Positions 18,677 through 26,470 of a DNA stretch of 64,000 nt are shown one piece after another. Every line of letters begins with the position of its first letter. The first letter of the stretch is position 1. This stretch comes from SCBR16-9 sp964537975 (lineage in GTDB: Bacteria; Hydrogenedentota; Hydrogenedentia; Hydrogenedentales; SCBR16-9), in the NCBI GenBank assembly GCA_964537975.1, contig CAZIDP010000003.1:1-64000 (forward strand), read 5' to 3'. The notes beneath the pieces were generated by a model. The model had not been told where the DNA came from, searched no databases, and saw only the letters and a program-made list of their open reading frames with translations. A program made the translations under genes and the position numbers.

Positions 18677-19657
18677 TCATCGCCAATCAAGCAATATTCC
18701 AGGTCGTTGTTGTCTTTGATGCAGCAATGTCTGGTAAATCTCCTGAATGTCCTGTGGCTGGTGCTTCTCATATAAATTGCTCACCTTGATTTTATCTTCT
18801 ACCAGCCATCTAAATGCACCAGCGTACTGTTCGTGGGTACTGAACCCTACATGTTTCTTGGGATATTTGGGTATGCCGCACTCCCAACCAGAGCGAACAG
18901 TCAAATGCTGATGAAACATGAGATAGAGCAATTCCTGTGCATAAATCTCTGTTCTTCTTTCCCAGGACAGCCCAACCAATACAACTTCCCCCCAATGTCG
19001 TGTAACCTTGCATGCGTCCAGTACTGCTTGCTCATGTCCACTGCACTCTAAAACCAAAGAATAAGTTCCGGAAAATTTGCTGTTGTCTACAGGAGCTTTT
19101 TCAAACACGGTGGTAATTCCTGATTCTTCGGCCCAGGCACGCCGTTGGGTAACAGGATCACATGCATGCACTTCATACCCACATTCCTTGAATAACATGG
19201 CGCCTGTAAGCCCTACCAGCCCCAGGCCACTGACAAGCACGCGTGCTGGTGGGCGTGCAGGCGTAGTCGCGAGTGTAGCCATCGTAACCATTAAAAAACG
19301 GCTGAAAACAGCCTTTTCAGGGGATAATCCGGCAGGAAGGAGATGAACACGCTTTTGTCGCATAGACTGAATTGAACTGTGATGGCCTGTTCCAAATACA
19401 ACATCTCCAGGAGCTATACCATCAACAGCACTGCCTATGGCATCAACTTTAAAAATAGCCGAATAGCCGGGTTGAAAAGGATAAGTTCCATTTTTGTACA
19501 ACGCCAACTCAGTTCCGGGGCTTATCATGGTAACCAGTGTTTTCCCTGAAACATCATTCGGATGCATCTGTGACAACGGATAATTTATTGGACATAATTC
19601 TGCCTGTTCTATTCCTGTGAAATGCACGCCATACCCACGATAATCTTCCTGTGTCAT
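18677..19657 (-). CDS. Medium-chain dehydrogenase/reductase (MDR) with an SPGTE motif
   Basis: About 326 aa. A GroES-like N-terminal half (LVTMISPGTELALYKNG, GYSAIFKV, PGDVVFGTGHHSS) is followed by an NAD(P) Rossmann half (VLVSGLGLVGLTGAM, about 140-154, and HACDP). The usual first catalytic-zinc Cys region is replaced by SPGTE, as in the BchC/sugar-alcohol branch of the family. It probably oxidises a sugar or polyol. The frame opens at 19717, but the ATG at 19657 has GGGAGG five bases upstream and removes a spurious hydrophobic leader. First gene of the minus-strand carbohydrate cluster. Confidence 0.8.
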   Translation of the reverse strand: MTQEDYRGYGVHFTGIEQAELCPINYPLSQMHPNDVSGKTLVTMISPGTELALYKNGTYPFQPGYSAIFKVDAIGSAVDGIAPGDVVFGTGHHSSIQSMRQKRVHLLPAGLSPEKAVFSRFLMVTMATLATTPARPPARVLVSGLGLVGLTGAMLFKECGYEVHACDPVTQRRAWAEESGITTVFEKAPVDNSKFSGTYSLVLECSGHEQAVLDACKVTRHWGEVVLVGLSWERRTEIYAQELLYLMFHQHLTVRSGWECGIPKYPKKHVGFSTHEQYAGAFRWLVEDKIKVSNLYEKHQPQDIQEIYQTLLHQRQQRPGILLDWR

Positions 19658-19910
19658 TTCTACCTCCCGGATTATCCAGAACATAATTATCAATAATAAA
19701 TCGACTAAACCTGACAAGGTATAACAAGATCAATAGATTATGAATAAATTTAATTGCCATTTGCCACATATTACAATTTATTAATAAAAATGCTATACTT
19801 ATTATAAGAAAATGAAAGTAGTGCCTATGTTGCATTTTCGATTCTTATGGGTATTTATTTTATAGTAATGCTCCATTTATTGCATGCGGGTTGAAACAAG
19901 GATAATGATC

Positions 19911-22649
19911 ATGAACACCATGTTGCGGTACAGCTTACTTTGTATAGTAATAGCTTTCCTAATCAACCTGACAGGATGCCCGTCCCAACGTGAGCACAAT
20001 TTCATCAGCGCGAATCCTGACGCAGGAAGATTATTTGATGGCCCTGTGGCAGGAATGGAAGGTGATACAGAGAATGAAGGCGAAAATGAAGACCGAGATG
20101 TGATCGAACCAGATGTAATACGTCAAGATGGTCATATTTTATATATTTTGAATCAATATCGGGGATTAAGCATCATTGATTTACGTGGACCATCGTTACT
20201 TGCCCAAGTTCCTACCTATGGCTATCCACGTGATCTATATGTAGTAGACGATCGGGCTTATGTTTTAGTCGGTTATGCCGCAGACATTCGCTCACTTGAT
20301 AACCGTATCGAGATGCACATAGCATCCCGACTCTATATCCTCGACATTTCCACTCCATACCAGGCCAGTATCATCGGTGAACATACGTTACCAGGAGATT
20401 TTTTAGACAGCCGTCTCGTTGGCGATGTGTTGTATGCGGTGAGTACAGAATATACTTGGGGCTGGGAAGATGGTGTAGTCAGCAATGTCAACAAGCAGGC
20501 ACAGGGTGCTTCCTGGGTGTCAAGTGTCTACTTGGGTGAACCCGAAAATATCGAGGTAATCGATACGCTCAGTTTCGAAGGCATGGGAAACATTATACAG
20601 GCTTCTCATTACGCGCTGTTCGTTGCTTCATCTGACTGGCAACGTAATACCTCCCGAATCACATATGTGGATATTGACGATCCGACAGGTGTTATCGTTA
20701 CACGAGGAACCGTTGAAGTCCCTGGATATATAGCCGATCGTTTTAAAATGGACGCCTGGAATGGTGTGTTGCGTGTAGCCTCCAACACCTGGTGGCCAGA
20801 ACGTGATGTATATGTTACTACTGTAGATTTAAGTGATCCCGATTCGCTGAATATATTGGGTTCACTGTGGTTAGAAAACGCGGCTGGAGAAACCTTGTTT
20901 GCAACACGCTTCGATGGCCCACGGGGCTATCTCGTGACCTATCTCATGGTCGATCCTCTTTTCGTGATTGATCTGTCCGATCCAGCAGACCCTTACGTTC
21001 TGGGTGAACTAAAAGCACCTGGTTGGTCTACACATATCGAGCCACGCGGCAATACCTTGATTGCCCTGGGTGTAGATGACACGAATCAAAGCTGGCGTGC
21101 CAGTGTAAGCCTCTTTGATGTTGGTGATCCCACCACGCCAACATTGAAAGACAGGGAATCTTTTGGTGAAAATTGGTCCTGGTCTTCCGCGCACCAGGAT
21201 GTGAAAGCATTTACCGTGTTGGACGATACGATCATTGTGCCATTCAGTGGGTGGTGGGAAGGCAACGCAGGCAGCTACCAACGTTTACAGTTCCTTAATT
21301 ATACTGAACATGGACTGACGTTGCGTGGATATCTGGATTTGCAAGGGCAGATTCTACGTACCTTCAAGTATAACGACTTGTATTATTGTGTCACCTCAGA
21401 ACAACTGGCAGTAATCGACGCGAGCGATATGAGTACCCCTGTACTACTGGACAATCTAACGCTCGCTGCATATGTTCAAGACTTTATTCCGTTTGCGACA
21501 GGCGGCGGCGTGGAAGTTATTGCGGAGCATGAGCGTAATCAATTACGTGTACGTAGCCTTGATGCAAATGAGCAACTTATTGGTGAAATTGAATTCGATT
21601 TTCCAGTGCCGGACGAGATATTTTTGAAAGATGATATTTTGTTACTCGTTGCTACAAGCTGGTATCCTGATTATCAGTATCGTATAGCACGGTTAGCGGT
21701 CTCATCATTTGCTCCTCCACAAATACTGGAAGACAGTGCTATTGAGGTGCAGCCATTCTGGGGCGGCTCATATCCCATTTATATGGATATTGAACCAGCC
21801 ATGGGATTTCGTGATTGGTACTATCCCTGGTGGGGTAGTGGAGATCGAGCTTGCCTTGTAGACGACATGCTTGTATTACGGTGTACCAGCGAATCATACG
21901 ATAACGTGCTGGGAGTACTTCGTCCTGAACAAGGGCTTGCCCTTGTTCCAATTCATGATGTTAATTCATACACCACATTGGGATTAGGAATTAATGGAAT
22001 TGAGCAAGTATACCAGAAAGAAAACCACCTGTATCTCGGCATAAAAGAGAATGCTGGTTTCGATTTGCGAGGTCGTGCACTATGTGCATACTATGTCCGC
22101 ACACTGGACATTGAATCACCCAGTGTTGGCCCGGCAGCCAATGTGCCAGGGCGTATTGTATCCTACAGTCCCGATTCCAACAGGTTGATTTTGGAAGATG
22201 TTCAATATACCGGAATGTGGGATATTGCCAAAGAATTGCACAGTGTTCGATGGACAGGCAACAGCCGTGTTGAATTGCTGGATAGTAAAGCTTTACCCAA
22301 ACATGCGGGCAATTTGAAAGAAGGTGGCCAGAATTTATTCTACGATTATTATGATCAGAGTGGACATTGGTCAATCGGGCATGTACGCATTGACAATTCC
22401 GGACAATTTGGTGATTTAAGTTCGCTACAACCTACCGCCAACTGGGGACATGTTTTAGGAGTACAGGAAAGCGTGGCTTATATAGTACTTGGCTCGCAGG
22501 TTATTGCCAGATATGACTTTAAAACAGAACCACCTCAACTTATTGATTATGCACAATCAATGGGTTCACCGATCGGGATACGATTCGGAGATACAGCCGC
22601 ACATGTACCCCTGGGTTACGCCGGGTTGCTTGTCATGCCGTTTGAATAA
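19911..22649 (+). CDS. Large beta-propeller lipoprotein (COG4880-like)
   Basis: About 912 aa. It begins with a lipoprotein signal (hydrophobic 8-20, lipobox LTGC, Cys23) followed by an acidic Glu-rich linker (DTENEGENEDRD). The rest is a beta-propeller domain of the secreted COG4880 type: RQDGHILYILNQYRGLSIIDL, YPRDLYVVDDRAYVLVG, RLYILDIS, SRLVGDVLYAVS, and many recurring DLSDPxxPxVLGEL units (SLNILGSLWL, DPYVLGELKAPGW). Family members are surface-exposed and uncharacterised. The frame has starts at 19884 and 19905; the ATG at 19911 gives a normal signal. It lies alone, ending nine bases from the convergent pyrG. Confidence 0.8.
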   Translation: MNTMLRYSLLCIVIAFLINLTGCPSQREHNFISANPDAGRLFDGPVAGMEGDTENEGENEDRDVIEPDVIRQDGHILYILNQYRGLSIIDLRGPSLLAQVPTYGYPRDLYVVDDRAYVLVGYAADIRSLDNRIEMHIASRLYILDISTPYQASIIGEHTLPGDFLDSRLVGDVLYAVSTEYTWGWEDGVVSNVNKQAQGASWVSSVYLGEPENIEVIDTLSFEGMGNIIQASHYALFVASSDWQRNTSRITYVDIDDPTGVIVTRGTVEVPGYIADRFKMDAWNGVLRVASNTWWPERDVYVTTVDLSDPDSLNILGSLWLENAAGETLFATRFDGPRGYLVTYLMVDPLFVIDLSDPADPYVLGELKAPGWSTHIEPRGNTLIALGVDDTNQSWRASVSLFDVGDPTTPTLKDRESFGENWSWSSAHQDVKAFTVLDDTIIVPFSGWWEGNAGSYQRLQFLNYTEHGLTLRGYLDLQGQILRTFKYNDLYYCVTSEQLAVIDASDMSTPVLLDNLTLAAYVQDFIPFATGGGVEVIAEHERNQLRVRSLDANEQLIGEIEFDFPVPDEIFLKDDILLLVATSWYPDYQYRIARLAVSSFAPPQILEDSAIEVQPFWGGSYPIYMDIEPAMGFRDWYYPWWGSGDRACLVDDMLVLRCTSESYDNVLGVLRPEQGLALVPIHDVNSYTTLGLGINGIEQVYQKENHLYLGIKENAGFDLRGRALCAYYVRTLDIESPSVGPAANVPGRIVSYSPDSNRLILEDVQYTGMWDIAKELHSVRWTGNSRVELLDSKALPKHAGNLKEGGQNLFYDYYDQSGHWSIGHVRIDNSGQFGDLSSLQPTANWGHVLGVQESVAYIVLGSQVIARYDFKTEPPQLIDYAQSMGSPIGIRFGDTAAHVPLGYAGLLVMPFE

Positions 22650-22658
22650 TATTTTGGT

Positions 22659-24293
22659 TCAACTACTTTGCTGATTTTTAACCAAAATTGCTGCCTTGAT
22701 AAAGTCTTTGAACAGCGGTTGAGGCTGGAGTGGCGTGCTTTTAAACTCTGGGTGGAATTGTACTGCGCAAAACCAGGGGTGGTCTTTTAATTCTATGATT
22801 TCGACCAGATTATGCTCACCTTTGGGATGCGTGCCACTTACTATCATTCCACATTGTGATGTCATTGAATCCAGGTAGGCATTGTTAAACTCGTATCGAT
22901 GACGGTGTCGTTCATGAATAACATCAAAGCCATATGCACGGTGGGCACGGGTGCCAGGTTGTAACTCACAACGATACGCGCCAAGCCGCATGGTACCACC
23001 TTTATCTTGAATCCCTCTTTGTTCTGATAAAAGCGATATAATGGGGTCGGGAGTTTCTGGATTAAATTCTGTTGAGTTGGCATGCTCCAGACCAAGGCAA
23101 TGCCGGGCAATTTCGATGACGGCTACCTGCATACCCAGGCAAATGCCAAAGTATGGTATTTTGTGCTCGCGTGCATACTGTACTGCTTTAATTTTGCCTT
23201 CCACGCCTCGTATCCCGAATCCAGGACCCACAAGAATCCCGTCGTACTTGCTCAGCACGGAATCTGGATCAAAATCCTGTTCAAATTGTTCTGAGTCAAT
23301 CCAACTCAATCTTACCTTGCAATCATTGGCAATTCCGGCATGTAGCAAAGCTTCATTAATGCTTTTATATGCGTCTTCATGTTCAATATATTTACCTATT
23401 GCGGCTATGCGAACCTCATCCTTAGCTTGCAACATACGTTCCGTCATTGCAGACCAGCTGTCCAAGTCACCTGCTGGTGCTTCTACATTCAATAACCGAA
23501 GTACAGTATCGTCCAAGCCCTGTTTCTTGAAATTCAGTGGTATTGCGTACAGAGGCGAAATATCTTCAGCACTGATAATGGCATCATCTGTTACATCACA
23601 GAACATGGCGATTTTATGACGTTGATCGGCAGCCAGTGTATGCGGTCCGGTTCTACATACTATCACATTGGGTTGAATGCCGATGTCTCGCAAGGAACGC
23701 ACACTATGTTGCGTAGGTTTTGTTTTGAGCTCACCAGCAGCTTCGATATAGGGTACCAGTGTCACATGCACAAAACAGCATTGGGGAGGTCCGACCTCCA
23801 GTCTGAATTGTCGCAAGGCTTCCAGAAAAGGTAAACTTTCTATGTCACCTACTGTACCACCGATCTCAACAATAGCAACATCAACCTGGTCTTCGGGCTC
23901 TGCGGTAAGTGATCGTATGCGTGATTTTATTTCATCGGTGATATGCGGGATAACTTGTACCGTTTTTCCCAGGTACTCACCGCGTCGCTCTTTTTGAATT
24001 ACCGCATTATAAATCCCGCCAGTTGTTACATTACTTCGCTGAGAAAGCTTGCACGTTGTAAATCGTTGGTAATGCCCCAAATCCAGGTCGGTCTCAGCGC
24101 CGTCATCCGTGACAAATACCTCACCATGTTCAAAAGGGTTCATGGTTCCAGGGTCAACATTGATATAGGGGTCAAGTTTCATCATGCACAATTTTAGTCC
24201 ACGTGCTTCAAGTAATAACCCCAGACTTGCTGCCAGCACGCCTTTTCCTACCGAGGAAACAACCCCACCAGTTACAAATATATACTTAACCAT
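22659..24293 (-). CDS. pyrG: CTP synthase
   Basis: Amination of UTP to CTP with glutamine and ATP. Length (544 aa) and features are standard: the N-terminal synthetase domain opening with KYIFVTGGVVSSVGKG (P-loop), DPYINVDPGTMNPFEHGEVFVTDDGAETDLDLGHYQRF split over residues ~40-80, VEIGGTVGDIES, and the glutamine amidotransferase domain with FGICLGMQ (nucleophile Cys) and AVQFHPEF (His/Glu). AAAGG lies seven bases before the ATG. It follows kdsB by 52 bases; both enzymes serve CTP-dependent LPS and lipid synthesis and are probably one transcript. Confidence 0.97.
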   Translation of the reverse strand: MVKYIFVTGGVVSSVGKGVLAASLGLLLEARGLKLCMMKLDPYINVDPGTMNPFEHGEVFVTDDGAETDLDLGHYQRFTTCKLSQRSNVTTGGIYNAVIQKERRGEYLGKTVQVIPHITDEIKSRIRSLTAEPEDQVDVAIVEIGGTVGDIESLPFLEALRQFRLEVGPPQCCFVHVTLVPYIEAAGELKTKPTQHSVRSLRDIGIQPNVIVCRTGPHTLAADQRHKIAMFCDVTDDAIISAEDISPLYAIPLNFKKQGLDDTVLRLLNVEAPAGDLDSWSAMTERMLQAKDEVRIAAIGKYIEHEDAYKSINEALLHAGIANDCKVRLSWIDSEQFEQDFDPDSVLSKYDGILVGPGFGIRGVEGKIKAVQYAREHKIPYFGICLGMQVAVIEIARHCLGLEHANSTEFNPETPDPIISLLSEQRGIQDKGGTMRLGAYRCELQPGTRAHRAYGFDVIHERHRHRYEFNNAYLDSMTSQCGMIVSGTHPKGEHNLVEIIELKDHPWFCAVQFHPEFKSTPLQPQPLFKDFIKAAILVKNQQSS

Positions 24294-24345
24294 TATAATG
24301 CCTTTCGTGTATAATAAAAAACGGAGATTTCTTCGGCTGCAACAA

Positions 24346-25137
24346 TTATAAAGTTGACTGTTGAATCAGAAGAGCATGCGCACGTTGCAAATCTTCCGGG
24401 GTATCTACACCAAATCCGGTATAGCTTGTTTCTACTACAGATAGCTTATATCCATGTTCGATAATTCGCAATTGTTCCAGCTTTTCCAACTTTTCTAATG
24501 GTGTTGCGGGAAGAGCAGCATATCGAAGCAGGAAGTCTTTGCGATATACATACAAGCCTATGTGCTTATAATATATGCCCATTCCGGCTGCCATTTGAAT
24601 GTCTGAAGCGTCACGTACATGGGGAATGGGGCAACGTGAGAAAAGCAATGCATTGCTTTGTAAATCTCGGACTACTTTAACCATGTTTGGATTGAGTATG
24701 TCCTCTGGAGTGTGTAAAAGATGGCATGCAGTTGAGGCAACTGCCTCGGGCGTGGAATGCAGCTTATCTACCGCCAGATCGATTACAGCAGGATCAAGCA
24801 GCGGTTCATCCCCTTGAACATTAACTATTATTTCTTCGGGGGCATCGCTAGCCACTTCAGCCAATCGGTCTGTTCCTGAGGCGTGGTCTGATCGCGTCAT
24901 AACCACATTGGCTCCAAGTACTTCCAATGCATCTTTGATACGTAAGTCGTCTGTTGCGATTATGACCCGGCCAACACTATGTGCACGACAAGCCCGACAG
25001 TAAGTGTGGTAAACAAGGGGTTTTCCATCCAGCAATGCAAGCATTTTGCCGGGAAATCGTGTGGAGGCAAAACGGGCGGGAATTACTGCGAGCGCCTTTT
25101 GGCTGGATTTATCTTGTCCCGTGTTTGCCGTTAGCAA
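24346..25137 (-). CDS. kdsB: 3-Deoxy-manno-octulosonate cytidylyltransferase
   Basis: Activates KDO with CTP to CMP-KDO for lipopolysaccharide inner core synthesis. The 263-aa protein has AVIPARFASTRFPGKMLA (17-34), the nucleotide-binding start of the family, VIIATDD, VMTRSDHASGTDRLAE, the metal site VNVQGDEPLLDP and GLYVYRKDFL with LEKLEQLRIIEHGYKL. Start is a TTG with AAAGGG seven bases upstream. Its presence is good evidence for a KDO-containing outer membrane. Confidence 0.95.
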   Translation of the reverse strand: MLTANTGQDKSSQKALAVIPARFASTRFPGKMLALLDGKPLVYHTYCRACRAHSVGRVIIATDDLRIKDALEVLGANVVMTRSDHASGTDRLAEVASDAPEEIIVNVQGDEPLLDPAVIDLAVDKLHSTPEAVASTACHLLHTPEDILNPNMVKVVRDLQSNALLFSRCPIPHVRDASDIQMAAGMGIYYKHIGLYVYRKDFLLRYAALPATPLEKLEKLEQLRIIEHGYKLSVVETSYTGFGVDTPEDLQRAHALLIQQSTL

Positions 25138-25216
25138 TGCACAACCCTTTCAAAACAATAACGAAAAAACAAAATACAAAATATTAAAGCTTGATTGATG
25201 CTCTAATATAAAAAGA

Positions 25217-25324
25217 AGTGTTCGGTGAGGGTTGGATTCCCGTTTCCCTAACGGGATCATAGCTTAACACAGCAATCCCTGAAAACGCAAAGTAGAGGGC
25301 TGAAACAGGTCTATGCCCAACACT
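25217..25324 (+). ncRNA. Candidate structured RNA, family not recognised
   Basis: In the AT-rich gap between kdsB and the hox leader, a distinctly GC-richer block folds well on paper. A closing stem AGTGTT (25217-25222)/AACACT (25319-25324) encloses a hairpin TCCCGTT (25238-25244)/AACGGGA (25250-25256) and a second arm built from CATAG/CTATG, CAG/CTG and CCCT/AGGG with the loop GAAAACGCAAAGTAG. The three-way shape suits an independent ncRNA or riboswitch-like element. It matches no motif I can name securely; 6S RNA is possible by position and the GTGTTCGGTGAGGG start, but it looks short for that. Strand is a guess. Confidence 0.4.
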
Positions 25325-25506
25325 CCGTAATGAACATAATGTCAAAATATTTCGACAGACAGGTGATCAGATTTACACCTCTAATTGATAGAAGCGCCTG
25401 TCGTTGCAGGAAGTCAAACGCTGTTGAATTAATACTGGACTAATTTTTATTTAAAATCACTGTATCATCATAGTTTTGCATACTTAACATTTATTAATCT
25501 ATTAGC

Positions 25507-25534
25507 TTTATTTTTACTGATTTTCGTGTATAAT
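25507..25534 (+). promoter_or_regulatory. Putative promoter of the hox-hyp operon
   Basis: A consensus -10 TATAAT at 25529-25534 is preceded by TTTATT (25507-25512) at 16 bases, in a very AT-rich stretch. Transcription from here would begin near 25541 and produce a leader of roughly 415 bases before hoxE. The -35 match is weak, so an activator may be needed. Confidence 0.45.
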
Positions 25535-25540
25535 AAAGTT

Positions 25541-25957
25541 GTAAGTGCAAGACGTACTATGTGCTCGTTGCATATAAAGTATCTTGAATGCTTATAACGG
25601 GGAAAAACTGGCGGGATATGAATATAATCTCGGGGGAAATAACGTGCAATTCTCAATGCACGGCGAATATCCGATTAAAAATCGGACATTCCCAGAAATT
25701 GGATGAATTCAATCATTCAATGACAGGGGATACTATTTATAACACCTTCGTACCTCCAGGTTATTCGTACGCTGTCTTTTACAGAAAAATAAATTCCCGA
25801 CCTCCTTCTCAATCGAATTCTTTTATCTCAAATTTTCTCCACAACATCTTAAAAACTACGTTACTTCGAATTTCGCTCCGAAACATTAACCAGTGTGTCG
25901 GAGCGTTTTCTTTTTCTATGTTCCGGAATGTGTTTTATTACTGATGAGGAGGTCAAC
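25541..25957 (+). promoter_or_regulatory. Long structured leader of the hydrogenase operon
   Basis: Between the putative promoter and hoxE are about 415 bases with no credible gene. Two compact hairpins stand next to each other: GTGCA (25644-25648)/TGCAC (25657-25661), and TCCGATT (25670-25676)/AATCGGA (25680-25686) with an AAA loop. They are followed by an intrinsic terminator. A 118-codon frame crosses the region and the terminator and is not believed to be a gene. The layout suits transcription attenuation or a ligand-sensing leader. Confidence 0.4.
25874..25916 (+). terminator. Intrinsic terminator immediately upstream of hoxE
   Basis: A perfect eight-base stem CGCTCCGA (25874-25881)/TCGGAGCG (25898-25905) with a 16-base loop is followed directly by TTTTCTTTTTCT. 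It ends about 40 bases before the hoxE start and so lies in the operon's leader. It either stops an upstream transcript or works as an attenuator. Confidence 0.8.
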
Positions 25958-26470
25958 ATGCTCAATTATCTGGTTCGGCAACCTCCGTCGCCGCCGTCGG
26001 CTGACAAGAGGTGGAAGATTGTAAATGCAACCATGCGGAGGCATGGATATAAACCACATGCGCTTATTGAAACGTTGCATACGGTTCAGGAGGCTTTTGG
26101 ATATCTGGATGAAGAAGCATTGCGCTTTGTGGCGACCTCCTTGTATGTTCCCTTGAGTCGCGTATATGGTGTCGCTACATTTTATCACCATTTCACCTTG
26201 AAGCCTCAGGGCAAACATACCTGTGTACTCTGCACAGGAACAGCTTGCTACATAAAGGGTGGGTCAAAGAGTTTGGCTGCTGTTGAGGAGAAATATAAAG
26301 TCAAACCTGGTGAAACTTCACATGATGGTGTATTTTCCCTGTTGACTGCGCGCTGTATCGGCTCTTGTGGCCTCTCACCTGCTGGCGTGTTTGATGATGA
26401 AGTTGTGGGTAAAATCACAGAAGATAACGTATTGAATCGTATCAGAAAGTGGGTGGAACATGACTCATGA
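25958..26470 (+). CDS. hoxE: Bidirectional [NiFe]-hydrogenase diaphorase subunit HoxE (NuoE-like)
   Basis: A 170-aa thioredoxin-fold [2Fe-2S] subunit of the NAD-linked hydrogenase, homologous to the 24-kDa subunit of complex I. Four cluster cysteines are present at 92, 97, 133 and 137 (LCTGTACYIKGG and RCIGSCGLSP), after the helical LIETLHTVQEAFGYL and VYGVATFYHHF segments. The frame opens further upstream at 25895, but the ATG at 25958 has AGGAGG at ideal distance. First gene of the hox-hyp operon; its 3' end overlaps hoxF by 11 bases. Confidence 0.95.
   Translation: MLNYLVRQPPSPPSADKRWKIVNATMRRHGYKPHALIETLHTVQEAFGYLDEEALRFVATSLYVPLSRVYGVATFYHHFTLKPQGKHTCVLCTGTACYIKGGSKSLAAVEEKYKVKPGETSHDGVFSLLTARCIGSCGLSPAGVFDDEVVGKITEDNVLNRIRKWVEHDS

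Noticed and set aside
23041..23619. 192-codon frame antisense to pyrG
   Set aside because: Shadow of a confidently identified gene; Ser/Pro/Cys-rich translation typical of antisense frames.
25217..25324. c-di-GMP-I riboswitch reading of the structured RNA
   Set aside because: Only the ACGCAAAG loop is similar; the GGCAAACC element and the P1b/P2 arrangement are missing.
24304..25537. Sixteen-base repeat TTTCGTGTATAATAAA at about 24304 and 25522
   Set aside because: A match of this length is expected about once by chance in a window of this size and AT content, and at the first site it would drive transcription antisense to kdsB.
25588..25944. 118-codon plus-strand frame upstream of hoxE
   Set aside because: It reads through a strong intrinsic terminator and past the hoxE promoter-proximal region; no ribosome binding site and no recognisable domain. 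Treated as leader.
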